64,000 nucleotides of DNA from Euborellia annulipes (Eukaryota; Arthropoda; Insecta; Dermaptera; Anisolabididae). Of this stretch, positions 1 through 10,552 are shown in pieces; within the stretch, counting starts at the first letter, position 1; each line of letters opens with the position of its first letter. The stretch is from NCBI GenBank assembly GCA_023213315.1, contig JAKCPI010009267.1, positions 1 to 64,000 on the forward strand, read 5' to 3'. Both the position numbers and the translations under genes were made by a program. Below the pieces are notes generated by a model. The model had not been told where the DNA came from and made no database searches. It saw nothing but the letters and a program-made list of their open reading frames with translations.

Positions 1-523
1 ACTAAATATAAATTTTAAATTCCTGTTTAAAAAAAAATGTTTTATTTTGTTTTTATAGAATCTAATTTTTACACGTAGCTTACTTAATTTTTAAAAGTTA
101 TTTAGGCTCTATTCATCAGTGTAAATATTATTAAAGTTTCTTTCGTCTGCTACTGTAAGAATTTGTCACTAAGGGCCACCTATCCTAAAGTTAACCTTGC
201 TCAGTCTTGCTTGAACTAATCTCGGCAATTATTTAACCTGACGCAAGGCCACTCTGGCTACATTAAAATTAGAAAAGATGAGTGAGACGTGAATTAATAG
301 AAAAATAAAACTTGACCATCTAGAAGTTAGGCAACCATGTATCGCATCGTGCGGTTATTATAACATCACTTTTACTTTTCCGCACTATTAGAGTCTATAT
401 ATAGCAAAAGAGAAAAATATTATAATTAAATATTCTATCCCCTCTTCTCTCTTCTCACCAAATTATTTTATAGACTATACCTTGTCTTGCGATTTGACTT
501 CCTTAATGAGATCATGCTGATTG
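1..523. other. AT-rich sequence without recognisable gene
   Basis: No open frame, repeat family or promoter could be supported here. The sequence is AT-rich and appears single-copy within the window. Confidence 0.5.
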
Positions 524-639
524 CATTAGCGTCATTTTAACTTTTTCTTGGGTGTCCCCCCTCCACCCCCTCCCCCGGAAGTCAAACTTTTTTCTTGAAA
601 TTTACTTACAAATAGGTACCCCAAATTTGGCTAAAAGAT

Positions 640-1245
640 TTTTTTTTTTAACATTCCTACTTTTTTCTCATTTACACTCACATTCACAGTCTTTTCGGCA
701 ACTTAGGCCATTTAAGACTTTTAACGATACTCGTAAGTTTAAATATATTTCTTGGGAGGGGCCCCCGGACCGAATTTAATCCAGGGGGAAAAATTTTTTT
801 TTTAAAAAATTTAATTTATTTTATTTATTTAAATAAAAAAAAAAAAAAACTACTCTACATATTAATAATTTTATATTTTAAATCAAATCATTTTTTTAAT
901 ATAAATTTTTTTTTAAATTTGTGGTGGTTTTTTTTAAAATTTTTTTGAAAAATTTTGAAAAAAATGAATTTTTTACTCTTTTAATTTAGAAGATTTTATT
1001 TTTCAAAATTTAAAATATATCAATTTTTTTTATAAATAAAATAAAAAAAAAAAAAAATTTTTCCCCCTCTGCCCCCCTCTCTGTTGGCTGGGGGGGGGGA
1101 TGTGTCCTTTGCCCCCCCCACCTCCCGCTCCTGGGTTCTATTGGGGGGTCCAGGCATTTCTATTTAAGCCATTTGGTATCCAAATGCCTTAAATAAAATC
1201 ATCGGACTGTCTGGGGTCCGAACCCGCGACTTTTGGTATTCGAGG
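640..1245 (-). mobile_element. tRNA-derived SINE family S1, minus strand, with internal insertion
   Basis: The trailer (reverse complement of GAGTGTGAATGAGAAAAA, then GCCGAAAAGACTGT) and the B-box-like GGTTCGGACCCCAG head are both present. The copy is flanked by the 13-bp duplication TTGGCTAAAAGAT at 627-639 and 1246-1258. The tRNA-like head is 5' truncated before the A box. About 390 bp at roughly 750-1136, bounded by C/G-rich runs and filled with A/T tracts, interrupts the SINE between the AACGATACTCGT and GGTCCAGGCATT segments. Confidence 0.8.
750..1136. mobile_element. Unclassified insertion inside SINE S1
   Basis: This block is absent from all other S1 copies. It has G/C-rich outer runs (GGGAGGGGCCCCC near the left, GCCCCCCCCACC near the right) and a nearly pure A/T centre. 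The G-run/C-run ends resemble the hAT MITE at 32762, but no clean terminal repeat or TSD is visible, so the class is unresolved. Confidence 0.4.
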
Positions 1246-1352
1246 TTGGCTAAAAGATATTTAATTTAATTAATTTTTAATCCTTTACAGTTTATATACA
1301 CGCCGATATATTTTACTTACAGTTAGAATAATATAAAAATTAAACAAGATCA

Positions 1353-1563
1353 AAAATTTAGCAAAAAAAAAATTCTTATTTCTTGATTTAAAAAAAATTA
1401 TTCTTAGCTTACAATTTTTTTTTTTTTTAAGATCTTCCCACTATTTTTAACAACCCAAAAATAAATAAATCATCAATCAATGGTTGCTTCAGGTGAGATC
1501 ATCCTTTCGATTTTTATTTATTTTTTACTTTCCTTATAAAATTAATAAAATAAATATTCATTT
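1353..1563. other. AT-rich spacer
   Basis: Low-complexity A/T sequence. I see no gene. Confidence 0.5.
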
Positions 1564-2537
1564 TTATTTTCTCTTGCCTCTATATATATGTTAATATAAT
1601 TATATAGAAAGAAAGTATTGGATTAATGTGAACAATTCGATAACGAGATTTTGATGGATATACCCGTTTTGAGGGCCCTGAATCCAAAAAAGTGGTTGTC
1701 GCGACATGGTCTGTCTCTCTGTCGATTGTGTCTGTCTGTTTGGGTTCAATTTAAAGCATGAAGGAATGGAACTAGGAACTAGGAGGATGAAATTTTATAT
1801 TCAAGTTAGGAACCCCCCCTAGGGGGTGAAATTAAGCTTTTAAAATCGACTCAAGATTACTAGTACTTTTCTGATGTATTTTTTCAGTTTTTTCGATTTT
1901 CTCAAAATTCGCTTCAACGATTTTGATTAAAATTCAAAAATCAATGATTTTTTAGATGCTATTTAAAATGGATATTCTCATTTTGCCATTGAAATATTCT
2001 GAACTTGTACTTCATAGGAAAAATAGGATTAATGGTTGCCATGATAACAAAAGATAAATATTTACCCATGTTTATAAATTTTACATCTTGAATTTTAATA
2101 TATCGGCGGCCCTCGGGGCTTGTTGCAGGGGCATGCTATCCTCGTATACCAAAATCGCGGGTTCGGACTCCAGACAGTCCGATGATTTTATTTAAGGCAT
2201 TTGGATACCATATGGCTTAAATAGAAATGCCTGGACCCCCAATAGATATATTTAAACATACGAGTATCGTTAAAAGTCTTAAATGGCCTTAGTTGCCGAA
2301 AAGACTGTGTGTATGTGTGGGTGAATGTGAGTGTGAATGAGAAAAAAGTGTGAATGTTTTTTTTAATGTAAAAAAATATATAGGTCTATATATATATAAA
2401 TATTTTATATATAGGCGGAAACTAAATAAGCTTATATGTCGACACAAAAAATTCTGATGTGACAAGCACAGAACACAACTTTCGATTACCGAAGGTAAGA
2501 GAAAGTTGTGTGCTGTGCGACCAGTTACACCAGATTT
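1564..2537 (+). mobile_element. Family H hairpin-ended element, interrupted by SINE
   Basis: The copy starts with a degenerate TTTTCTCTTGCC / GAAAGAAAGTATT hairpin. It continues through the family body (GAGATTTTGATGGATATA, GTGGTTGTCGCGACATGG, GTACTTTTCTGATGTA, GGTTGCCATGATAAC) and ends in the 3' palindrome (CAAGCACAGAACACAAC ... GTTGTGTGCTGTGCG). S1 is inserted near GAATTTTAATATATCGGCGG. Nothing is coded. Confidence 0.85.
2110..2368 (+). mobile_element. tRNA-derived SINE family S1
   Basis: Head CTCGGGGCTTGTTGCAGGGG (degenerate A box), B-box-like GGGTTCGGACTCC, the conserved TCCGATGATTTTATTTAAGG block, and the trailer GCCGAAAAGACTGTG followed by alternating GTGAATG units. The flanks TATATCGGCGG / TATATAGGCGG look like a diverged 11-bp TSD. 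It lies within an H element. Confidence 0.85.
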
Positions 2538-3712
2538 TTATTTTTTATTTTTTTTTTTTGTTTATATAATATTTATAATTATTAAGTTAATGGAAATTGA
2601 AAGCAAAATATTTCCTTTCCCTTTGTCAAAGGATTTCCTTTGATCAAAATAATTTCTTTCCCATTCGATTTTTTAAATCATTAATTGTAAAAAGAGAACG
2701 AAAAAAGACTACTGATCTCTTCATGCTTAATTTAAAAAAAATTCCTTTTGAAACTTAATTAAATAACAATTATACGAATATTGTTTTCATGTCACTTTTT
2801 TTGCTCTCAAAGACATACTTCTTTAAATATCACATTAACTCCTTCAATGAAAAGATTAATGAACATTTAATGGTTTTTATAAAAAATTTAAAAATAATAA
2901 CCATAAATTTTATATTATAATATACGTATATTTAAAAATCGGTTTGTGAAATGAAATTCACAGCTTGGTGTTCTATTTTATTAAATTTAATTCAATTTTT
3001 CATCTATCACGTTTTTTTTGTGATGATAATATAATTCAAAAACGATTATCAGCGTAGGAGCCGGAAAATGCCAAAAAAATCAGATTTGCAAAACCAAACC
3101 AAAACTTGTTTAAACCAGAACACTCTAGATATTTGTTCAGGAGAACATATATGTATATCTAACCGAGAGCAGTGAATTGGCTAAAAATAATGTTATTTAG
3201 ACATTTAAATATAACACAGAATAATAAACTTGCGAACAAAAAGTAAACCAATTGTAGGTAGTATTGACAAAAAGTGAAAACTTTGATATTTTTAACATTT
3301 TTTTTTTTTTTTTTTTCTAATGAAACGACAAAAAAAAAAAATTTTCTTTGGGTATTTAATATTTAATTATAATCATAAAAAATTAGGATTTTTATTTAAT
3401 TATTTTATAGCGAGGTTATAGCGCTACTTGTTAAATATTTTATGAAGATCACCCCTTCTTTTCTAGTCATGGCAGTGTTAGCAGCGAATTTTTGAATATT
3501 TCTGACAGTTATATATTTTAATTTGTTTTCCTTTTTTTCCAAACATTGATCATTTTTGAAGTTTTTTTTTTTTTGTTTGTTTTGTTTTTGAGGTAGTTTT
3601 TATTCTTCATATAGACGATCGTTAAAATTAATTATATAATACTTGTTACCTCTCTGGAAAGGATATCAACTTATTTGTTTGCTAAGATAATAGGATGGAT
3701 AAAAAATCTGAC
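2538..3712. other. AT-rich sequence, no gene seen
   Basis: Long T and A runs and no sustained reading frame or recognised repeat. Confidence 0.45.
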
Positions 3713-3770
3713 TGATTGCCAAAGGGTAAGAGAAAGTTGTGTGCTGTGCGACCAGTCACACCAGATTTTT
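3713..3770 (+). mobile_element. Solo 3' end of family H
   Basis: Only the right half of the H palindrome is present (GGTAAGAGAAAGTTGTGTGC ... TCACACCAGATTTTT), with no body. It could be a truncated insertion or a leftover of a deletion. Confidence 0.7.
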
Positions 3771-4280
3771 CTTATTCAAAAACACGTAACAAAAACAATT
3801 ATGGGTAGCATTTTTGGGGCTGGTACGGATTAATGGCATTTCAATTAATTTCAATGGGGAAAAGTGCTTTGAAGTACGAGCAAATTGACATAAGAGCAAG
3901 GTTACGGAACGAATTCAACTCGTATCTCGAGGTACCACTGTATAGAGAAAGAGAATTGAAATGCATTTATTAAGAGAGAGAATTTGCGAGGCCCAATTTT
4001 TTAAACTCACGAGTTATAAAAGTTTCAATTTCGTTTGAAATCTCTCTTTCCATTTTCCTGAATTTATAATTATTAATTCCCCTATACAGAGAAAATATTC
4101 ATTACTATAAGAAACGTTTTCATATATCCTATTGCTTAGTTGTTCTTAATATTTATTGAAATAATAGAAAAGATCTGCTCTTTATTCACTACCCTTACTC
4201 CCCTTTTATTTAAATAATAAAATGGAATCTTCCACTCTCCCCGTATATTCTAACTATTAATATAATTTCAAAAAGTTGGG

Positions 4281-4562
4281 TGGGAGACCTCCCCCACTTT
4301 CTTTTTCAATCTTTTCCCCCTCTCTGCAGTCGAGTTCCCACTCCTCACTAATTAACCAATCACGGGGCTGTATTCTTTGGCGCCATGGTACACCTGCGTT
4401 TAAGGCAATACAAGACGCTTGACCAGGTCAGTAGAGGGGAGAATCTTGACTAGCAATGTCTCTGCGCTCGTTTCTCTAAGGAAACCGAAGCTCTCTCATT
4501 TGACCGGCAGCCATGACGCCAGCCAGCCACCCCGGCCGTTCTCTCTCCCTTCTCAATCGTTT
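4281..4562. other. GC-richer single-copy island
   Basis: Contrasts with AT-rich flanks and matches no repeat family here. It contains CCAATCACGGGG and several TTAATTA-type homeodomain-like cores nearby. A reverse-strand open frame at 4450-4653 has no recognisable product. A regulatory element or untranslated exon is possible, but nothing in the sequence alone proves it. Confidence 0.25.
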
Positions 4563-5026
4563 TGCTTAGGTATTTCGATTTAATATTACTTATTATTTGT
4601 TTATTATACACTTTAAACATATAATACTTATAAATAACATAAAAATTTAACAATTCCTCAATATTTTTGTTGAACTATATATGAGTGGATGCCATCGGTT
4701 ATTATTTATTGTTTGCTCTCTTACTTATTGGCAATTTCCATATTTTATATTATCAATTTTTTTTTTTAAGTCAGATTCTTTCATATACCATTTCAAACAT
4801 ATATGCTTCGAGTTCTTTTCTCTCGTTAGTCCATTTTGTCTGTAATTGATCTCTCTCACCATGGCTAATATAATTCGAAATTACTAACTAAAGAAATGAA
4901 TATTTTGTAAAATTCTGAGATGTATAATTAATTCTAAATGAATATAGTTCTTGAAAGTGAAAGACATTTTCCTTATTCTAAGCCTATAGACTCGATCATA
5001 CTTGTTCATATATTATATATTATAAT

Positions 5027-5377
5027 TAGGAACCGACCGAATATTTGGTTTTGGTTTTGGTTCCGGCTTGGCTCGGTTCGCCCCAAAGTCTTGGTTGCTG
5101 TTGTTGTTTTTTTCCCCCCCAAAGAGCCGCCGAAACTTAGTCTTAAAAAAAAGGTCAAATGTTTTCCCCTTGGTAAGAAAAAAAAATTTTTTTTTCCCCA
5201 AAAAAAAAAATATTTTTATCTTAAGGGAAAAATTTCATAAAAAAAAAAAAAAAAAAATATATTTTTTATAGGAAAGACAAGTTTCGGTTTTGGTTACGGT
5301 TTTTTCCCCCAAAAATGGGGTGGCGGCATATTTTGTTTTTGGTTTTTGGGTTGAATCTTTTTTTTGTTGTGGCCCCA
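5027..5377 (+). mobile_element. hAT-type MITE (TAGGAACCGACC family)
   Basis: Begins TAGGAACCGACCGAATATT and ends GTGGCCCCA, flanked by an exact 8-bp duplication ATTATAAT at 5019-5026 and 5378-5385. The 8-bp TSD and TAGG start fit the hAT superfamily. The interior is GGTTTTGGTT-type repeats and A/T runs with no transposase. It is related to 12669-12977. The 100-aa and 62-aa open frames over it are by-products of the repeat. Confidence 0.75.
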
Positions 5378-5385
5378 ATTATAAT

Positions 5386-7015
5386 ATAGGGCTATATGAA
5401 TGTCTTGTATTTAAATAATATTTGAAGGGTGGAACGTTTTAATTTTTGGAATGAAATGAACTCACAATAATTTACAGTGATTTTATTTAGCCCTTTCGGT
5501 AGAGATTCTAGCTTCTTAATGTCTTTTTAGATGTTAAGAAAGACTTTTACATTAAAATTATCTTCGATTTCATATTATCCCTCATAAGAATATTAAAATA
5601 ATATTTAACATATTTTATGACTATATTACTTTACTAGTCAAGCAAGTGCCTACCATCATGCGTTTCCTTTGTACTAAGTCTTCAAATACTTAATCATTCC
5701 TTGGTGCCTCAGTTAGACTAGAGATATGGGGCCCATCTTCTGGGATAACTTGATCCATTAGTAGACCTAACTTGTAAAAACTGAATCGAATATTTTTTTG
5801 TATAATCATACGAATAGATCTCCAAATCAAGTTAACTGAGAAAGGCGAAAAAGTAAATCAGCAAAGTGCTAGTCTTTGGCCAATTTTGCTCAAATGCTTA
5901 GTGTTGTTTTCCAAGGGAGTACTGAATAGGCCTAATCTAATCTGGATAAAAATTTATTTTTTTTAAATGTTATTTTTAAATTTCTGTTAACTAATCTACT
6001 CTAAGCATATATTTAATAGCCAAGTACTAGTACTCTCTGTCAGTTCGTCAAACCAAACTTTTTTTTTTATCTAATAGAATTGCTAATTTTGATTCCATAT
6101 TCCTATTTTCATTAGGATATTTACAAAGAATTAAGTAGGCCTAACTAGTAAACCTCTAAAATTATAATCCTTGTTTCTTATTGATGCATTCAAAGAGGAA
6201 AAACATTAATTTTGTTTGAAAATCTTTCATTTCCACCTGCAGGTCACAACTTGTTTAATTTCTAGGGTCTTTTGCATTATATTTCCATAAAAGACTTATT
6301 CTAAAAACGCTCATTCTTTTAAATTATTCATTTATTTATTATTACCTTATTGTCAAAATAAAATGAACAACGTTTAAGAAATTATTATCTAATAATTATA
6401 TAGTTTTATCAAGAGTCGCGGGAGCGACTCGTAGCCGAGCAAGGAAAAAGCAAAAGAAATCAAAGAAACACTTAATACTTCCATTTAGTTGTATACCAAT
6501 AGATTCCAATGGCCCATTGCATTTAGATGGACGAGTCGTCCCTAGACTGTATTATCAAGAATTATTTTAAATAAGAGAGGAACGTGAAAAACTTTTTTGA
6601 GAAACTTTTCTCTTTCTAGGCGAATATCTCAAAAAACTTTTAAGATATCGGAGCCAATTTTTTTTTTATATAAAACTAGAATAAATAAGGATTTTTTCGA
6701 GCATAAATTCAAAAAAATTTCATTTTGGAGCAAAAGTGACTTTTTGAGAGCACATCAAAATTTCAAATTTGTCCTATCTTTAACATGGCGAAAAGTCATT
6801 TCTGACTATTTTGCACCCTGATGACGTCATGTATGAACAAATCTCTTAATATTAGTAATCTTCATCCCTAATGGAATTAAATTTTTTAGGATAGATCCAT
6901 TCAGATAAAAATAGTTTAAGGTGATAAGAATAAGTGCTACCAACATAACAAAAATAAAAATCCTAAAATTTTATTAAATTTGGTTAAATCCTATGTTTGT
7001 CAATTTGAAGGGATT
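5386..7015. other. AT-rich sequence, no gene seen
   Basis: No coding potential was recognised. The only striking item is a G/C-rich hairpin GAGTCG-CGGGAG-CGACTC near 6414-6431 and a TGACGTCA palindrome near 6821. Confidence 0.45.
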
Positions 7016-7183
7016 AAAATTTAATTCAAACAAAATATACAACAATTTTTGAAAAAAATCTGGTGTGACAAGCACAGAACACAACTTTCTCTTAACTTCG
7101 GTAATCGAAAGTTGTGTTCTGTGCGACGAGTCACACCAGATTTTTTTCAAAAATTGTTGTATATTTTGTTTGAATTAAATTTT
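7016..7183. repeat. 168-bp near-perfect palindrome with H hairpin at its centre
   Basis: The left arm (AAAATTTAATTCAAAC ... CTGGTGTGAC) and right arm are exact reverse complements over about 54 bp. The inner ~95 bp is the H terminal palindrome (AAGCACAGAACACAAC / GTTGTGTTCTGTGCG). The outer ~37 bp of each arm is not part of other H copies, so unrelated flanking DNA has been duplicated in inverted orientation. Confidence 0.9.
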
Positions 7184-7599
7184 ATATTTGACAATTAAAA
7201 CTTAGCGGAGATAAATACATTTTAATTTCATCTCTTATTACCGCTTTACTGGGGATGCATGTTATCTTTTGATAAAAGAAAGAAAAATTTTTAAAGATCT
7301 TCCTTTTATTTGTGGGATTCCAGTCCAATTGTGATTCAGGGCTGAGCTGAATTTTTTTTGAACTCTTATAGAGAACATTATGAACAGCCCAGGACCTAAA
7401 TCCCAAATTGGAAGACTTAAAATATTTTTAGCGCTTTTTGTTCCAATCATGCCAAATATTCGAAAAAATATTAACTAAATTATCTATTAAAATGTGTGTG
7501 GGTGGGTGTGGTAGGCCTATATATAAATATATATCTATAGCCTATATGATATAGGGCTACCTATGAGTGGAAAACTTTTTTTCCTAATTCTCTTTCTTT

Positions 7600-7741
7600 T
7601 TTTTTTCTAGTTTTACCTGCTGCGATTGTCTGCTTGACTCAAGTTCAGAAAAAGCACCGCCTTTAGTTGTGCAGAGAGGGCTTGACATTGTTACAGGGCC
7701 GTGTCTCTCCGGCCCAGGATTCCGACAATTTCTATATTTTG
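7600..7741 (+). other. Candidate 5' exon ending in strong splice donor
   Basis: A moderately GC-rich stretch ends at TATTTTG|GTAAGTAAC, a near-consensus donor. It precedes an acceptor at 7811-7813 by a 72-bp intron. The 5' boundary is unknown. Confidence 0.3.
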
Positions 7742-7920
7742 GTAAGTAACATTTTTTTCACTAGAATGCTAGAACTCTTAGGGATAGATTCTTAAAGAAT
7801 TTTTCTTTTGCAGGTTTGTGTTTCTCCAGTTCAATTGTGATCAGTGTTAAGTGTTCAGTCTCAGTGTTCAGTGTTTAAAGTGCAATCAACTGGATCAGCT
7901 CTACGAGTGCAGAGACCACG

Positions 7921-8226
7921 ATGGATCAGCTCTACGAGTGGCAGGGAGCTTCGAGCGACCGTCAACCCCTCAGGAGGTGAATATTTTATTCTCTAAACAT
8001 ACACACATAAATCCAAAAATATATAAATGATCTTATTCTAATTTCATTTTTTTCTTTTTTTGTTACAGATTCTTGAGGGTCAACAGAACAAAGGTATATT
8101 ATGCATGGTGCAAGAATTTTGAAGGGTGTAGTTTAGATTAGCTTTTATTAGGATGTTTCTTTTTTTCAGCTGGCCCCAAATAGAATTAGCTCTTTTTTTA
8201 AATCAATCAACAAAATTTTTTTTTAA
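7921..8226 (+). CDS. Candidate small spliced coding region (three exons)
   Basis: No homolog is recognised. The ATG at 7921 has A at -3 and G at +4. The first coding exon, 7921-7976, encodes MDQLYEWQGASSDRQPLR and ends AG|GTGAAT. A pyrimidine-rich acceptor (TTTGTTACAG) at 8059-8068 leads to a 25-nt exon 8069-8093 with donor AAG|GTATAT. Another acceptor, TTTTTTCAG at 8161-8169, opens exon 8170. Splicing keeps the frame and gives about 45 residues, basic in the middle (RVNRTKLAPNR), ending TAA at 8224-8226. Upstream, an intron 7742-7813 would join a 5' exon. The phrase GGATCAGCTCTACGAGTG is tandemly repeated just before and at the start codon. This could be the start of a host gene, a transposon gene, or chance; there is no transcript evidence. 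Confidence 0.25.
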
Positions 8227-8644
8227 ATAGAATGAATCATCTTTTAATAGAATAAATTATAAATTAAAATAATTTTCACTTTTAATTAATTTGCATTTTA
8301 AAATTTTCATTTCTAATTTATTAATTAATTTTGGATTTCATTAAAAAGTTTTCAAGTTTTCAAAATTTGATATACCTTTTTTTAAAATTTTTTTGCTAAA
8401 TATTTAAATTATTATTTTTCTTTTTTAATTTTAATAAAAATTAGATTAGAATTCCTCCCCACCTGCATCGGGAGAGAGGATGCCTCTCTCTCCTGCATCG
8501 AGGGACATCATCAACTTGGTACCTAGAACTTAAGGTGTGATTTATATACGAATACAAATTTAAATGTATTTACTTTTCGATCTATAATTTGAATATTTAT
8601 TTTCACACCTTAAATGGTAGTTTAATATTTTAAATATAGAGGGG

Positions 8645-8779
8645 GAGGGATTGCACCATGCCAACGAGAGGGATTTTATATATGAACTTGCAGCTACTCG
8701 ACATGAAGCTAATAATGAAGAAATCAACGGGAATATTCTTCAATTTAGGCCTATGTTGGAGATTCGTCGTTTTTATTAG
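8645..8779 (+). CDS. Short protein-like open frame, unknown
   Basis: An open frame of about 44 codons, without its own ATG at the left edge, begins after a possible acceptor AAATATAG at 8632-8639 and ends TAG at 8777-8779. The residue mix is high-complexity and charged (HHANERDFIYELAATRHEAN, later PMLEIRRFY). That is unlike the low-complexity frames elsewhere in the window, so it could be a terminal coding exon of the unit starting at 7.6 kb. No family is recognised. Confidence 0.25.
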   Translation, partial: EGLHHANERDFIYELAATRHEANNEEINGNILQFRPMLEIRRFY

Positions 8780-8931
8780 CTTTAGGTGCCTTCTCTAGTC
8801 TTTAGTTAGTTTGTTTTGTTAGGGTCCTTTGATTGTATTTGTATTTAGGATCCAACAAGGTAAAATGAATTATATTTTCGTTGATTTGTTCCATGAACGA
8901 TTCATAAGATGCTGGCAGATCTAATTGAAAG

Positions 8932-9051
8932 ATGAGGCCCAGGTCCTCAAGTGTTCTTGTGTTTGCAAAAAGACGTCTTTTTATAACGCCAAGGGAAGTT
9001 TGTCTGATATGTTTTCGTATCTTTGAGGTTGGTTTTGAGATGGCTCTATGA
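8932..9051 (+). CDS. Short open frame upstream of LINE-like 3' end
   Basis: An ATG-to-TGA frame of 39 residues containing FAKRRLFITPREVCLIC. It precedes a GC-rich segment (9060-9170) and an AAATACAATTACAATT tail. It could be the end of a decayed retrotransposon frame or chance. I recognise no motif. Confidence 0.15.
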   Translation: MRPRSSSVLVFAKRRLFITPREVCLICFRIFEVGFEMAL

Positions 9052-9059
9052 GTAAACGA

Positions 9060-9195
9060 GAGTCAGGGAGGGATGTCGTTTTTCCAGGGATAGCCTGGAT
9101 GTAAATAACGCATACCCTTAAGGCCAGGGACAGGCCCGAGGGCCCCGCCGATCTGATGGTGGGGACCGGGTAAATACAATTACAATTCGTTCGAA
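9060..9195 (+). mobile_element. Probable non-LTR retrotransposon 3' end
   Basis: A GC-rich segment with internal complementary blocks (GGCCAGGGACAGGCCCGAGG) is followed by a short-unit tail AAATACAATTACAATT. This combination is typical of LINE 3' ends with microsatellite-like tails. No reverse-transcriptase residues were recognised upstream. Confidence 0.35.
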
Positions 9196-9410
9196 TATTT
9201 ACCTGGTAATTAGACTAGGTAGGATCTCTTTCTGAAAGCCCCCTGGTCTCTCATTCTTTTTAATCCAAATAATAAAAAAAAATTGTTCGTGAAGTACATT
9301 TTTTTGCTTGAATTATTTCCGAATTTTGTTTTTGTTTTATTTTAAAGAAAAAAAGAAGTCGTCAAGATAAGTATTCTAAATAAGTAAGTAAATTTCATAT
9401 ACAATAGTTA

Positions 9411-9605
9411 TTAAAATGAAATGAGCAAAACTAATTCAAATTTTATATTTTGCAGATGACTTGTAATTTCCTTGACGTTCTTCTTTTCATTTTCGTTAAA
9501 TAAAAACATCAACTTATTAATACAAATAAAGGAAACATTTTGGCTTAAGTGTGTATCATTTTCATCTATTGGTATCTACTCATCTAATTTTGTTGTTTTG
9601 GAGCT
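9411..9605 (-). pseudogene. Decayed minus-strand coding segment, copy 1
   Basis: Read on the minus strand from AGCTCC, 65 codons end at TAA, with one in-frame TAG after about 9 codons. Readable parts are SQNVSFICINKLMFLFNENE and KKNVKEITSHLQNIKFEL. The composition is protein-like. Copy 2 lacks the stop but has a frameshift, so the two paralogs complement each other as evidence of former coding. No domain is recognised; a transposon protein is the likeliest source. Confidence 0.35.
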
Positions 9606-9760
9606 TTTAATATACACAGTAAGTAAATACAAATTAAAGACGCCCCTCCTAGAATTTGCCCTTTTGGGGTTAGGTACACCACTATTTATTTGAGCTTGTG
9701 ATGGGTGATCAAATTTGACAATTTTTGCTGCATTTTTATATTTCTTACATCCGCGAACTC

Positions 9761-9816
9761 ATTTTTACTTTCTCGTACCCTATATATGAAATATATAGAG
9801 AGAGAAAGTATTGTTT
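9761..9816 (+). mobile_element. 5' end fragment of family H
   Basis: TTTTTACTTTCTCGTACC, an A/T hairpin centre, and GAGAGAAAGTATTG match the H 5' end; the homology then stops. Confidence 0.65.
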
Positions 9817-10116
9817 AAAATGAATTTTTCTATTTTTTTTTTTTTTTTTTTTTTTATAAATATGTATTGTGAAGTGCACAAAAAAGAAGTCTTCAAGATT
9901 AATTTTTAATGCAAAAGTAAGTAAATTTTCATAAGTAATGAAATCAAAATATGGAAACTAATTTTTTTTTTTTTTTTTTAGGTAAATAAATTTAGGTGAG
10001 GATTGGTGGGCTATGAGGGGAGGAGGAGGCCCAAAAAAAAATCTACTGTTTTTCCGATTATAAGTAAATTTCATAAACAATAGTTATTAAAATAAAATGA
10101 GCTAAACTAATTCAAA

Positions 10117-10273
10117 TTTTATATTTTTCAGATGACTTGTATTTTCTTGACGTTATTTTTTCGTTCTGGTTAAATAAAAACATCAACTTATTAATATAAA
10201 TGAAGGAAACATTTTGGCGTGTATCATTATCATCTATTGGTATCCACTCATCGAATTTTGTGGTTTTGGAGCT
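10117..10273 (-). pseudogene. Decayed minus-strand coding segment, copy 2
   Basis: Paralog of 9411-9605: SSKTTKFDEWIPIDDNDTRQ then NVSFIYINKLMFLFNQNEK stay in frame, restoring Trp where copy 1 has a stop. The frame then slips relative to copy 1 (copy 1 NEKKNVKEI, copy 2 NEKITSRKY). Non-functional. Confidence 0.35.
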
Positions 10274-10385
10274 TTTAATATACACAGTAAGTAAATACAA
10301 ATAAAGGCACTTTTTTGAAATTTGCTCCTTTAGAGTTAGCTACGCCACTGTTTATTTGATCTTGTGATGGGTGATCAAATTAGAA

Positions 10386-10456
10386 AAACACAACTTTCGA
10401 TTATTGAAGGTTAGAAAAAGTTGTGTGCTGTGCGACAGTCACACCAGATTTTTTTA
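10386..10456 (+). mobile_element. 3' end fragment of family H
   Basis: ACACAACTTTCGATT..AAGGTTAG, GTTGTGTGCTGTGCG and TCACACCAGATTTTTTT are the H palindrome without a body. It abuts unit 2 of the tandem duplication. Confidence 0.7.
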
Positions 10457-10552
10457 ATATAACATGTCTCGTTGAATTTTTCTCTAATTGCACAAATGAC
10501 AATCCATTGTTTTAATTTTATTATTAGAGACGATTAAGAAATTTTTTGTCCC

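Larger units (their letters stand above)
524..1352 (+). mobile_element. hAT-type MITE copy split by a SINE
   Basis: Positions 524-639 and 1246-1352 together match the MITE at 32762-33024: a GCGTCATTT start, a C/G-rich run, then a shared AT-rich body with TTTGGCTAAAAGAT and GAATAATATAAAA. The terminal CAGTG is mutated to CATTA and the 3' terminal repeat is lost. A minus-strand SINE interrupts the copy. Confidence 0.55.
9375..10384. repeat. Tandem direct duplication (unit 1 9375-9719; unit 2 10060-10384)
   Basis: The two units share long blocks: ATAGTTATTAAAAT, TTTATATTTT(G/T)CAGATGAC, AAACATCAACTTATTAAT, GGAGCTTTTAATATACACAG and TGTGATGGGTGATCAAAT. They are about 680 bp apart. A shorter third piece (AAAAGAAGTC..TCAAGAT, AAGTAAGTAAATTT) lies at 9880-9960. 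Near the right edges GTGGCGTAGCTA/GTAGGTACACCA resembles the CAGTGGCG starts of hAT MITEs. Confidence 0.8.

Noticed and set aside
4938..5271. 100-aa and 67-aa Lys/Phe-rich frames
   Set aside because: Lie within a hAT MITE and translate A/T runs.
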